A stretch of 64,000 bases of DNA, taken from Asanoa siamensis (GTDB lineage: Bacteria; Actinomycetota; Actinomycetes; Mycobacteriales; Micromonosporaceae). Every line of letters begins with the position of its first letter. The stretch's first letter is position 1. A program made the translations under genes and the position numbers. The notes beneath the pieces were generated by a model that was given only the letters and a program-made list of their open reading frames with translations, had not been told where the DNA came from and searched no databases. Positions 18,034-26,306 of this stretch are shown here, in pieces. The DNA lies in contig NZ_BONE01000044.1 in the NCBI RefSeq assembly GCF_016862555.1, forward strand, positions 1 to 64,000. The letters run 5' to 3'.

Positions 18034-19161
18034 ATGTCCGACATCACCGCTGACCAGCTTCCGGAGCTGCTCCGGCCGGCGATCGAGAAGTACCGCGACG
18101 AGGCCGACGAGACCCGGCGGATGCCCGCCGGGCTGCTCGACGAACTGCGTACCGCCGGCGCGTTCCGGCTCAACGCCCCACGCGAGACCGGCGGGTTCGA
18201 GTTGCCGCTCGCGTCCGTGCTCGACCTGTACGAGCGGCTAGGGCGGATCGACGGGCCGACGGCCTGGGTGGTCTGGAACCTGAACTGGGGCTTCAGCGCG
18301 GCCATCCTGCCGCCGTCGGGGTTCGCCCGGATCGGGGCCGACGCGTTGATCGCGAACTCCGGCCAGCCGGGCCGGTTGGTGGCGGACGGCGCCGACTGGC
18401 GGCTGTCCGGCGCCTGGAAGATCGTCAGCGGCATCGAGTCGGCCGACTGGGCCGCGCTGCTGGCGATCGTGTTCGAGGGCGACCAGCCCCGGATGACGCC
18501 GGCCGGCCCGGATGTCCGGATCGTCTGGGTGCCGCGCTCCGCGGTGACGGTGCGCGACACCTGGCAGGTCGTCGGGATGCGGGGCACCAACAGCAACACT
18601 GTGGTCGTCGCGGACCTGACGGTGCCGGCGGACCTGGTCGTCCCGCTCTCCGTGACGCCGCGGATCGACCGGCCGGCGTACCGCGCACCGCTGGTGCACC
18701 TGGTTTTTCCGGGTTGTGCCGCGGTGCTGCTCGGCATGGCGCGGGCGGCGGTCGACGAGGTGGCCGCGCTGGCCGGGCGAAAGGTCGGGATGGACGGCGT
18801 GCCGCTGGCCGAGCAGCCGCGGCTGCAGGCGGCGGTCGGCCGGGCCGGCGCACAGGTGGGCGCGGCGCGGGCGCTGCTGCTGTCCTGCGCCGCCGAGCTC
18901 GACCGGGCCGGTGTGGCCACCACCGAGGCGCAGCGGGGCGAGTTGCGCGGGGCGATCTCGTACGCGGCCGAGACCGCGCGGTCCGTGCTGACCGCGATGT
19001 ACGAGGCCGGCAGCTCCGACCCGCTCTACGGGTCGAGCCGGCTCGGGCGGATCTTCCGGGACGGGATGGCGGCGGCCCAGCACGCCAACATGTCGGCGGC
19101 GCACTACGAACTCGCCGGGCGGACCCGGCTGGGCCTGCCGCCGAACGCCTTGCTCGTCTGA
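18034..19161 (+). CDS. Acyl-CoA dehydrogenase-like flavoprotein
   Basis: 375 aa. Fold of the acyl-CoA dehydrogenase / group D flavin monooxygenase family: the N-terminal helical part (AGLLDELRTAGAFRLNAPRETGGFELPLASVLDLYERLGRIDGPTAWVVWN), the beta domain (GAWKIVSGIESADW, GMRGTNSNTVVVADLTVP) and the C-terminal four-helix part. It lacks the catalytic Glu context of fatty-acid dehydrogenases and resembles HpaB/DszC-type reduced-flavin-dependent monooxygenases. Function therefore cannot be fixed. Paired with the GNAT gene 1 nt upstream. Confidence 0.75.
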   Translation: MSDITADQLPELLRPAIEKYRDEADETRRMPAGLLDELRTAGAFRLNAPRETGGFELPLASVLDLYERLGRIDGPTAWVVWNLNWGFSAAILPPSGFARIGADALIANSGQPGRLVADGADWRLSGAWKIVSGIESADWAALLAIVFEGDQPRMTPAGPDVRIVWVPRSAVTVRDTWQVVGMRGTNSNTVVVADLTVPADLVVPLSVTPRIDRPAYRAPLVHLVFPGCAAVLLGMARAAVDEVAALAGRKVGMDGVPLAEQPRLQAAVGRAGAQVGAARALLLSCAAELDRAGVATTEAQRGELRGAISYAAETARSVLTAMYEAGSSDPLYGSSRLGRIFRDGMAAAQHANMSAAHYELAGRTRLGLPPNALLV

Positions 19162-19175
19162 TCCTCAGTGGCCGG

Positions 19176-19256
19176 TGCCCGGAGCGGGACTCGAACCCGC
19201 ACGCCTTTCGGCAGCCGCTTTTAAGGCAGCCGTGTCTGCCATTTCACCATCCGGGC
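19176..19256 (-). tRNA. tRNA-Leu(UAA), bldA-type
   Basis: Class II tRNA read from the minus strand, starting GCCCGGA (19256) and pairing with TCCGGGC at 19177-19183. Anticodon stem GCTGC/GCGGC encloses the loop CTTAAAA, giving anticodon TAA. A long variable arm (TGCCGAAAGGCG) marks it as Leu, and the T arm is GCGGG TTCGAGT CCCGC. CCA is not encoded. This tRNA reads UUA, the rarest codon in such genomes; in Streptomyces its homologue is bldA, which controls development and antibiotics. It stands alone between the acyl-CoA dehydrogenase-like and membrane protein genes. Confidence 0.95.
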
Positions 19257-19356
19257 ATGTTCCTGACGATCAACGTTTGTGGGACGGTGACCGCCTGTCA
19301 CGGTAACCGGTGGCCGGCTACCGTGGAGGCGGCACCTCCGCCGTCACTTCGCATAC

Positions 19357-19372
19357 TAGGGTCTAGCGCGTG
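19357..19372 (+). promoter_or_regulatory. Possible -10 box, leaderless membrane-protein gene
   Basis: TAGGGT around 19358-19363 lies about 6-7 nt before the GTG at 19370. This matches the leaderless arrangement seen at several genes in this window. Confidence 0.35.
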
Positions 19373-21208
19373 ACCAGCACTGCCCGTGCCGCGCAGCAGG
19401 CCGACCCCGCCGACCCGCCACCGGCCTCGGGGCGGGTCGCACGCCGGTTGGCCGACCGGATCCGTCCGGGCCTGCCCGACCTGGGGATCTGCCTCGGCCT
19501 CCTGCTGATCGCCGGCTGGGTCATGCACGGGCTGTGGCCGTCGCCGACCGGCCGAGTGCTCGGCCTCAACCCCGAGGACCAGACCCTCTACGAGTGGTTC
19601 CTGGCCGTCGACTCGCGGATCCTGCACGGCGACTTCTCGCTGCTCACCGACCGGCTCAACGCGCCGGACGGGGTCAACCTGATGGCCAACACGACGGTCA
19701 TCGCGCTGGGCGCCCTGTTCTCGCCGGTCACGCTGCTGTTCGGCGCGCCGGTCACGTTCGCGCTGCTGGCCACGCTGACCCTCGGCGGCACCGCGGTCGC
19801 GTTCTACCTGCTGTTCCGCCGGGTCCTGCGGGCCAGCCGGCTGGCGGCGGCGATCGGCGGCGGGTTCTGCGGTTTCGCGCCTGGCATGATCTCCCAGAAC
19901 AACAGCCACCTGCACATGACGGCGCTGTGGCTGGTGCCGGTGCTGGTCTGGGCCGTGATCGGGATCGTCCGGGCCGCGGATCCGGAGGACCCGGTCAACG
20001 CGGGCCGCGACGGCCGCCGCGGCTGGCGCCGGATCATCGTGTTCGGCGTCGTCCTCGCGGTCACGGTGACGATCCAGGTGTTCATCGGCGAGGAGGTCCT
20101 GTTCCTCAGCGCGCTGACCCTGGTGATCATGACCCTGGTGTACGCGGGTGCGCAGCCGGCGTTGGCCCGCCGGGTGCTGGGCGGCGCGGCGGCCGGCCTC
20201 GGCATCGCGGTCGGGCTGTCGGTGCTGGCCCTGGCGTACCCTCTGTGGTTCCAGTTCAAGGGGCCACAGAGCGTGCCCAACGGGGTGTTCAGCCCGCACT
20301 TCTTCTCGGCCGACCTGGCGAGCTTCAAGACGGTGTCGCCGCTCTCGCTGTTCGGCCGCGACGAGGCGGCCCGGTTGAGCACCGGCCCGGCCGAATACAA
20401 CACGTTCCTCGGCTGGCCGCTGATCCTCGTGGCGATCGGCTGCGCGGCGTGGCTGATTCGCCGCCCGCTGGTGCTGGCGTGCACGATCGCGGCAGTCGTG
20501 ATGGCGGTGCTCTCGCTCGGCCCGCAGATCGTCGTCGACGGCGTCCGCACCTCGGTCTGGGGACCCTATCGGCTCCTGCTGGGCCTGCCGGTGGTCGACG
20601 GCGCGCTGCCGATGCGGTTCGCGCTGGCGCTGATCCCACTGATCGCGACGGTGCTGGTGGTCGCGATCGACGCGGCCCGCAAGCTCGACTGGCAGCCGGG
20701 CCGCATCCTGGTGCCGGCCCTTGTCGCGATCGCCCTGCTGCCGCTGTTCCCGAAGCCGCTGCCGGCCGTCGACCGGGCCCCGGTCCCGGAGTTCATCAGC
20801 GGCGGCCACTGGCGCGAGTGCGTCTCACCGGGTGGGGTGATGATCCCGGTGCCACCGGCGACCCCGAAGGAGCCATGGCCGATGCGCTGGTCGGCGGCGG
20901 CGGACGCGGCGTTCGCCATCCCGGAGGGCTTCTTCATCGCGCCCTACGGCGCCGACGGCACGGCGTCGATGGGCACCTACTCACAGCCGACGTCGGTGCT
21001 CTTCAAACAGGCGGCCACCGAGGGCGTGGTGCCGGGCATCGGCGACTTCCAACGGGCCCAGGCGCGCGAGGACTTCGCCTTCTGGAAGGCGGAGTGCGTA
21101 GTTCTGGCCGACGGCACGGTCAACGAGGCCACGCTCCGCACGACGCTGGAGCAGCTTCTCGGTCCAGGCAAGCGCATCGCGGACGTGACGACGTGGAAGG
21201 TCGGCTGA
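19370..21208 (+). CDS. Multi-pass membrane protein, GT-C glycosyltransferase-like
   Basis: 612 aa with about ten transmembrane helices between residues 40 and 475 and a C-terminal globular domain of about 140 aa. The loop after the first helix has NPEDQTLYEWFLAVDSRILHGDFSLLTDRLNAPDGVNLMANTT; an Asp/Glu-rich first extracytoplasmic loop with a later LYLLF-type helix is typical of GT-C enzymes using lipid-phosphate sugars. No precise family can be named. GTG 19370 is preceded by a likely -10 box. The cobalamin-binding-like gene follows 1 nt after the stop. Confidence 0.7.
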   Translation: MTSTARAAQQADPADPPPASGRVARRLADRIRPGLPDLGICLGLLLIAGWVMHGLWPSPTGRVLGLNPEDQTLYEWFLAVDSRILHGDFSLLTDRLNAPDGVNLMANTTVIALGALFSPVTLLFGAPVTFALLATLTLGGTAVAFYLLFRRVLRASRLAAAIGGGFCGFAPGMISQNNSHLHMTALWLVPVLVWAVIGIVRAADPEDPVNAGRDGRRGWRRIIVFGVVLAVTVTIQVFIGEEVLFLSALTLVIMTLVYAGAQPALARRVLGGAAAGLGIAVGLSVLALAYPLWFQFKGPQSVPNGVFSPHFFSADLASFKTVSPLSLFGRDEAARLSTGPAEYNTFLGWPLILVAIGCAAWLIRRPLVLACTIAAVVMAVLSLGPQIVVDGVRTSVWGPYRLLLGLPVVDGALPMRFALALIPLIATVLVVAIDAARKLDWQPGRILVPALVAIALLPLFPKPLPAVDRAPVPEFISGGHWRECVSPGGVMIPVPPATPKEPWPMRWSAAADAAFAIPEGFFIAPYGADGTASMGTYSQPTSVLFKQAATEGVVPGIGDFQRAQAREDFAFWKAECVVLADGTVNEATLRTTLEQLLGPGKRIADVTTWKVG

Positions 21209-21209
21209 C

Positions 21210-22301
21210 CTGCGCATCGTCTCGCTCCTCCCATCGGCCACGGAGATCGTCTACGCCCTCGGCCTGGGCCCCGACCTGGTCGGCGTGACCTTCGAGTGCA
21301 CGATCCCACCGTCGTCGCCTCCGGCGGCCGCGGGCCTCGTGCCGACCGCGCCGCCCTCGCTTTCAACCGCACCGGCGTCGCTCCCGGCGGCCTCGGCTCC
21401 GACGGCGCTGGCCTCGGCCTTAACCGCTCCGGCGTCGCTCCCGGCGGCCTCGGTCCCGACGGCGCCGGCCTCGACCGTGACCGGCCCGGCATCGGCTCCG
21501 GCGGCCCCGGTTCCGACCGCGCCGGCCCTCGGCCCGGCGGTCGTGGTCGGTGGGCGCGACACGCGGCGCATGACCCCGGCGGAGATCGACGCCTACGTCC
21601 GCTCGGCGGCGGCGTCCGGGGCGGATCTCTACACGCTGCATGCCGACGCGTTGGCGGACCTGCGGCCCGACCTGATCCTGACGCAGGACCTGTGCCGGGT
21701 ATGCGCGCTGCCGTCGGGTCGCGTCGCGGACGCCTTGGACCACCTGGGGTGCCGCGCGGACGTCGTCACCCTGGACCCGCACACCCTGGGTGAGGTGCTC
21801 GACTCGATCACGCTGGTCGGCACCCGTGCGGGCGCGCCCGACGCGGCCGCGACGCTGGTGCGCGCTCTCGACGATCGACTCGCGGCGGTCGAGGCGGCGG
21901 TGGCCGGTCGCCCCCGCCCGCGGGTAGCGGTGATCGAGTGGACCGACCCACCCTTCGGCCCGGGCCATTGGATCCCCGACCTCGTGACGGCCGCCGGCGG
22001 CACCGCCGTGGCGGCCCACCCCGGGGCCCGCTCGACTCCGACCACGTGGTCAACCTTCCAGCAGGCGAAACCGGACGTGGTCGTCGTGGCTCCCTGCGGC
22101 TACGACCTCGCGGGCGCGACCGCCCAGGCGACGGCCCTCGCGCCGCTCTTCCCGGGCACGCCGATCTGGGCGATCGACGCGGACGCCCTCGTCGTCCGCC
22201 CGGGCCGCCGCCTGATCGACGGCGTCGAGGCCATGGCCGCGATCCTCCACCCCACCGCGGTCCCGACCCCACCGCCGAACCACATCGCCCGCGCGGCCTG
22301 A
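21210..22301 (+). CDS. Cobalamin-binding-protein homologue (BtuF-like) with repeat insertion
   Basis: About 363 aa, helical-backbone substrate-binding fold of the BtuF/TroA kind without a signal peptide. The start LRIVSLLPSATEIVYALGL and the block VVVGGRDTRRMTPAEIDAYV...DLILTQDLCRVCALPSG..VTLDPHTLGEVL are characteristic of cytoplasmic actinobacterial cobalamin-binding proteins. The only start that keeps the conserved N-terminus is CTG 21210, 1 nt after the upstream stop; GTG 21285 would delete it. A Pro/Ala/Ser/Thr-rich stretch of about 65 aa, encoded by 57-bp tandem repeats, sits between FEC and VVVGG where relatives have a short linker. A TTA codon lies at 21420-21422. Confidence 0.72.
   Translation: MRIVSLLPSATEIVYALGLGPDLVGVTFECTIPPSSPPAAAGLVPTAPPSLSTAPASLPAASAPTALASALTAPASLPAASVPTAPASTVTGPASAPAAPVPTAPALGPAVVVGGRDTRRMTPAEIDAYVRSAAASGADLYTLHADALADLRPDLILTQDLCRVCALPSGRVADALDHLGCRADVVTLDPHTLGEVLDSITLVGTRAGAPDAAATLVRALDDRLAAVEAAVAGRPRPRVAVIEWTDPPFGPGHWIPDLVTAAGGTAVAAHPGARSTPTTWSTFQQAKPDVVVVAPCGYDLAGATAQATALAPLFPGTPIWAIDADALVVRPGRRLIDGVEAMAAILHPTAVPTPPPNHIARAA
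21342..21533 (+). repeat. 57-bp in-frame tandem repeat (3.4 copies)
   Basis: Units start at 21342, 21399, 21456 and 21513 (partial). Each encodes 19 aa of the form PTAxAS(x)xTAPASxPAASV, so the frame is preserved. Copies differ at several bases, showing the expansion is not brand-new. The unit in the second copy carries the TTA codon. Confidence 0.9.
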
Positions 22302-22314
22302 CGCCGACCCATCA

Positions 22315-22329
22315 CCTACGTTCCGTAGG
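22315..22329. terminator. Small hairpin after cobalamin-binding gene
   Basis: CCTACG TTC CGTAGG, a 6-bp stem with a 3-nt loop, 13 nt past the stop codon at 22301. A weak terminator candidate. Confidence 0.4.
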
Positions 22330-22334
22330 CACCG

Positions 22335-22835
22335 GCCAACGACGCGCCCGATCAGACCCGACAGAGGGCCACGTCGGATCCGTCCCACCGCCGGCGTTGG
22401 CTCGGCGTCAGCCAGCGAGGTGCCGGATCAGACCCGGTCCGGGGCCCGGTTGGATCCGTCCCGTCTGTGGCGTTGCCTTGGGATCGGCCAGCGACGTGCC
22501 GGATCGGTCCTGGCCCGGGGGCCCGATTGGATCCGTCCTGCGTGCGGCGTTGCCTCGGGATCGGCCAGCGTCGCGTCCGATCAGACCCGACACGGGGCCA
22601 GGCCCGATCCGTCCTACTGCCGGCGTTGCCTTGGCGCCAGCCGACGATGTGCTGGATCAGGCTCGGTATGGGGCGCGGTCGGATTCGTCCCGCCTGCGGC
22701 GTTGCCTTGGGCCGGCCAACGACGTGGCGGATCAGAGCCGAGGCGCGGTCGGGTCCGTCCTGCCTGCGGCGTTGCCTCGGAGATGGCCAGCGACGCGGCC
22801 GATCGGACCCGGCACCGGGCCGGGTCCGATGTGGG
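22335..22835. repeat. Array of ~76-bp imperfect tandem repeats, non-coding
   Basis: Units begin at 22335, 22411, 22487, 22564, 22640, 22715 and 22786 (last one partial), spaced 76, 76, 77, 76, 75 and 71 bp. Each starts GCCAGCGACG-like, carries CGGATCAGACCC, then GATCCGTCC, then GCGGCGTTGCCT. CGGATC and GATCCG in a unit are inverted and can pair, with further GC pairing inside, so each unit could form a hairpin. The period is not a multiple of 3 and no frame stays protein-like, so the frames open here are not genes. The remaining bases to 22939 hold nothing I recognise. Confidence 0.88.
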
Positions 22836-22939
22836 GTGAGCGCGGCCCAGCGCGGACCTGGCAGCGGAGCGAAGCGGAGCGGTGCCTGGCGGGAGCGACG
22901 GTCGCCCCCACCGCGAACCCGAGCCCGCCAAATCGTCGC

Positions 22940-24202
22940 TTAGCTCAACCGCTCCAAGACCATGGCCATCCCTTGCCCGCCGCCGACGCACATCGTTTCC
23001 AAGCCGATGGTCTTGTCGTTCCAGTCCAGCGAGTTGATCAGGGTGCCGGTGATGCGGGCGCCCGTCATGCCGAACGGGTGGCCGACCGCGATCGCGCCGC
23101 CCATCACGTTGAGCTTTTCGATCGGGATGTCCAGGTCCTGGTAGGACGGGATCACCTGCGCCGCGAACGCTTCGTTGATCTCGACCAGGTCGACGTCGGC
23201 CATCGTCATGCCGGCCCGCTTCAATGCCTGCAGTGACGCGCCCACCGGGCCCAGGCCCATGATCTCGGGGGAGAGTGCCGTCACGCCCGTCGAGACGATG
23301 CGGGCCAGGGGGGTGATGCCCAAATCGCGGGCGCGGCCCGCGCTCATCACGATGACCGCTGCCGCGCCGTCGTTGAGGGGGCAGCAGTTGCCCGCCGTGA
23401 TGCGGCCGTCCGGGCGGAACACCGGCTTCAGGCCCGCCACGCCCTCGACCGTCACGCCCGCGCGGGGGCCGTCGTCCTGGGAGACCACCGTGCCGCTCGG
23501 GGTGGTCACCGGGGTGATCTCGCGGGCCCAGAAGCCGTCGGCGATGGCCTTCTCGGCGAGGTTCTGGCTGCGTACGCCGAACTCGTCCATCTCCTCGCGG
23601 CTCACGCCCTTGACCTGTGCCAGGTTTTCCGCGGTCTGGCCCATCGCCAGGTAGATGTCGGGGAGCAGGCCGTCGCCGCGCGGGTCGTGCCAGACGTCGG
23701 CGCCGCCGGCCGCCCGCGCGACAGAGCGCGACCGGGCCGGGGCGAAGCGCGGGTTCTCCCAGCGGCCGCCGACCTGCTCCTGCACCTCCGGCGGGAGCGA
23801 GTCCGACGAGCCGCGGGCGAACCGCGACACGCACTCGACGCCGGCCGAGATGAACACGTCGCCCTCGCCCGCGCGGATCGCGTGGAACGCCATCCGCGTG
23901 GTCTGCAGCGACGACGAGCAGTAGCGCGTGATCGTGGCGCCGGGCAGGCCGTCGAGGTCGAGCATGGTGGCGACCACGCGCGCCATGTTGAAGCCCTGCT
24001 CGCCGCCGGGCAGGCCGCAGCCGAGGTAGAGGTCGTCGATCGTGGTCGGGTCCAGTTCGGGGACCTTGTCGAGCGCGGCCCGGACGATCGTGGTCGTCAG
24101 GTCGTCGGCCCGCAGCTCCCGCAGCGAACCCTTGACAGCCCGACCGATGGGCGAGCGAGCGGTGGCGACGATGACGGCGTCGCGGTCCGACTGGATGGCC
24201 AT
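22940..24202 (-). CDS. Thiolase (acetyl-CoA C-acyltransferase)
   Basis: 420 aa, catalysing thiolytic cleavage or condensation of acyl-CoA (beta-oxidation or acetoacetyl-CoA formation). Acyl-accepting Cys is at about 95 in RYCSSSLQT. NEAFA is at about 338, GHPFGMTGAR gives the catalytic His, and MCVGGGQGMA gives the second catalytic Cys near the C-terminus, so all active-site residues are present. ATG 24202; the apparent upstream frame is antisense to nothing conserved. Likely FadA-type; no hydratase/dehydrogenase partner is adjacent. Confidence 0.92.
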   Translation of the reverse strand: MAIQSDRDAVIVATARSPIGRAVKGSLRELRADDLTTTIVRAALDKVPELDPTTIDDLYLGCGLPGGEQGFNMARVVATMLDLDGLPGATITRYCSSSLQTTRMAFHAIRAGEGDVFISAGVECVSRFARGSSDSLPPEVQEQVGGRWENPRFAPARSRSVARAAGGADVWHDPRGDGLLPDIYLAMGQTAENLAQVKGVSREEMDEFGVRSQNLAEKAIADGFWAREITPVTTPSGTVVSQDDGPRAGVTVEGVAGLKPVFRPDGRITAGNCCPLNDGAAAVIVMSAGRARDLGITPLARIVSTGVTALSPEIMGLGPVGASLQALKRAGMTMADVDLVEINEAFAAQVIPSYQDLDIPIEKLNVMGGAIAVGHPFGMTGARITGTLINSLDWNDKTIGLETMCVGGGQGMAMVLERLS

Positions 24203-24264
24203 AACAAACGTTAACCCGACGTGAACCGCACGTGAGAATGCGATTGGTCTCAATCTCCGGTGTG

Positions 24265-25059
24265 TTACGACGCCGGTGAGCGCCCCAGCCCCGCGAGTGA
24301 CGAAACGGCCGGTAGCAGCGCGTGTGCCCACACCCGGTAGCCGTCGGCGGACGGGTGGAAGCCGTCGAAGCAGAGCGTGCCCGCGTCGGCGCGGAAGACC
24401 GCGCCGGTCTCGGCGGCCAGGTCGACCACGGCGCCGCCGGCGGCCCGGACCGCCCGGCCCTGGGCGGCCGCCGTCTGCCGGCCCCACCAGCCCGCGATCT
24501 CCCGTAGCGGCTGCTCGATCGCCCGGGCCGCGCCAAGGTCGGGGCACGTGCCCACGACCACCTCGACCCCCGCGTCGCGCAGCCGGCGGACCGCGGCCGC
24601 CAGGTAGGCCGCCGACTCGCCGGGGCGGCGCAGCGCGGTCGCGTCGTTGGCGCCGATCAGGATCACGGCCAGGTCGGGCCGCTCGCCGAGCAGTGCGCGG
24701 GCCACCTGGGTGGCCAGGTCCGTCGACCGCGAACCGGAGACGCCGACCGAGGACAGCCGCACCCGCAGCCCGGCGTCCTCGGCCAGGAGGCGGGCGAGCT
24801 GGCCGCCGACCGTGTCGTCGACGTCGTCGACGCCGACACCGAGCGATGTGGAGTCGCCGAGCAGCACCATCCGCAGCTCGGGGGCGCCCTCGCGGCCGAC
24901 CGCGGTGCGCAGCGCGAGCCCGAGCTGCGGCTGCGCGTAGCGCCGGTTGCGGGCGGCGACGAACTCGCCGGCCAGCAGGGCCGCGCTCGCGAGCGTGCCG
25001 GCGAACAGGGTCATCGCGGCCGTGCGGCCAATCCGGCCGACGAGACCGCGAGACGTCAT
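24265..25059 (-). CDS. SGNH/GDSL hydrolase (1)
   Basis: 264 aa secreted or membrane-anchored esterase-like protein. An N-terminal helix (about 14-35, AAMTLFAGTLASAALLAGEFVAA) precedes the SGNH blocks: VLLGDSTSLGVGV (Ser), SSVGVSGSRS (Gly), ILIGANDAT (Asn), and FDGFHPSADGY (Asp/His). All four catalytic positions are present. Substrate unknown; such enzymes act on acyl or acetyl groups of lipids or cell-wall sugars. ATG 25059 overlaps the stop of a second SGNH hydrolase upstream, indicating an operon of two related enzymes. Confidence 0.88.
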   Translation of the reverse strand: MTSRGLVGRIGRTAAMTLFAGTLASAALLAGEFVAARNRRYAQPQLGLALRTAVGREGAPELRMVLLGDSTSLGVGVDDVDDTVGGQLARLLAEDAGLRVRLSSVGVSGSRSTDLATQVARALLGERPDLAVILIGANDATALRRPGESAAYLAAAVRRLRDAGVEVVVGTCPDLGAARAIEQPLREIAGWWGRQTAAAQGRAVRAAGGAVVDLAAETGAVFRADAGTLCFDGFHPSADGYRVWAHALLPAVSSLAGLGRSPAS

Positions 25060-26174
25060 GCCAACTCCTCCACCGTGGACGGCTCCGCGTCGTCGCGGGC
25101 CGGCTCCAAGGGTAACGTCGGCGCGGCTCCGCGGAGGTTCCCGAACAGGCGACGAGCGCCACCCGGGCCGGGGTTGAACCACGCGGCCGGGCGACGGCGG
25201 AGCTGGGCCCAACGGCCCGCGGGGCCACGGTCGCGGCCTGCGACCTGGGTGCCGCTGACCTCGGTGCCGGGCTGGCGGGCGGCCTCCTGCGCGGCCTGCG
25301 GCAGCGACCGCACGCCCTCGCCGGCGCGCAGCGCGACCCGCTCCTCGGGCGCGCCGAGTGCGGCCAGCACGGTGGGCAGCATCGCCGCGGCGGCCAGCGC
25401 GTAGCCCTCGGCGGACGGGTGGAACCGGTCGAGGCTGAACATCCGCGCGGGCTCGGCCGCGAACCGGGGGCCGAGCAGGTCGCCGAGGGAGACCGTCGAG
25501 GCGCCCGCCTCGACGCTGGCCACGGTCTGCGCGGCGGCGAGTTGGCGGCTCCAGCGGCCGGCGAGCCAGCGCAGCGGCGGCTGGATCGGCTGGATCGTGC
25601 CGAGGTCGGGACAGGTGCCGACGACGACCCGGGCGCCCGCGGCGCGGAACTTGCGGACGGCGTTGACCAGGTGGCGCACCGCGATGTGGGTGCTCGTGCG
25701 GTGCGTGACGTCGTTGCCGCCGATGATGATCACGGCCAGGTCGGGGTGCGGCGTGCGCTCTAGCGCGGCCTCGACCTGGTGCGGCAGGCCCGCCGAGAGC
25801 GCGCCGACGACGGCGTGGCGGTGCAGCCGGACGGGCCGCTGCAGGCGGCGGGAGACGCCGGTCGCGAGCAGGGCGCCGGGGGTCTCGCGGGGCTTGTGCA
25901 CGCCGTAGCCGGCGGCGGACGAGTCACCGACCACGACCATCTCGATCGGCCTGCCGGGGTAGCGGGTGCCGTAGACACCGTCACCGCGTGGCGGTGGCTC
26001 CTGCGCCTGCGGGATGCGCCGACGGGCCTGCTCGGCCTGACCGACGATGAGCGCGGCGCCGGCCACCGCTCCGAACGCCGTGACCCCCGCGCCGACGGCC
26101 GTGAACCGCGCGACCGTCCGGGCGGCGGTGCGCCAGGCCGCTGCCTCGGCTGCCCCCATTGGCGTGCCCCCCAT
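25056..26174 (-). CDS. SGNH/GDSL hydrolase (2), with TTA codon
   Basis: 372 aa. An N-terminal helix (about 22-46) is followed by VVVGDSSAAGYGV (Ser), RHAVVGALSAG (Gly), IIIGGNDVT (Asn) and LDRFHPSAEGY (Asp/His), a complete SGNH set. A Pro/Arg-rich C-terminal tail of about 95 aa, not found in copy 1, carries an in-frame TTA codon (25113-25115) close to the end. The stop overlaps the ATG of copy 1. Start ATG 26174. The paralogues share the segment VVGTCPDLG, so they arose by duplication. Confidence 0.88.
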   Translation of the reverse strand: MGGTPMGAAEAAAWRTAARTVARFTAVGAGVTAFGAVAGAALIVGQAEQARRRIPQAQEPPPRGDGVYGTRYPGRPIEMVVVGDSSAAGYGVHKPRETPGALLATGVSRRLQRPVRLHRHAVVGALSAGLPHQVEAALERTPHPDLAVIIIGGNDVTHRTSTHIAVRHLVNAVRKFRAAGARVVVGTCPDLGTIQPIQPPLRWLAGRWSRQLAAAQTVASVEAGASTVSLGDLLGPRFAAEPARMFSLDRFHPSAEGYALAAAAMLPTVLAALGAPEERVALRAGEGVRSLPQAAQEAARQPGTEVSGTQVAGRDRGPAGRWAQLRRRPAAWFNPGPGGARRLFGNLRGAAPTLPLEPARDDAEPSTVEELA

Positions 26175-26306
26175 GTGTGATGTTTCGGCTACGAGGCTAA
26201 CGCCGTCACGCTCGAAAAGGTGCTCCCCGCTCCGGAGGGCCGAAACCTCGCGGCGATTGGGGGTGGCGCGTTCTGGGCATCATGGTGCGGAGGAGGTCGA
26301 TACGCG

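Noticed and set aside
18034-19161. A fatty-acid beta-oxidation acyl-CoA dehydrogenase
   Set aside because: The catalytic Glu context is not seen and the sequence is closer to the flavin monooxygenase branch; named only as a like protein.
22335-22835. CRISPR array
   Set aside because: Repeats are contiguous and diverged with no unique spacers, and there are no cas genes.
22420-22943. Overlapping plus-strand frames across the 76-bp array
   Set aside because: The repeat period is not a multiple of 3, and the different frames show repeated Trp/Arg/Pro-rich text without domains.
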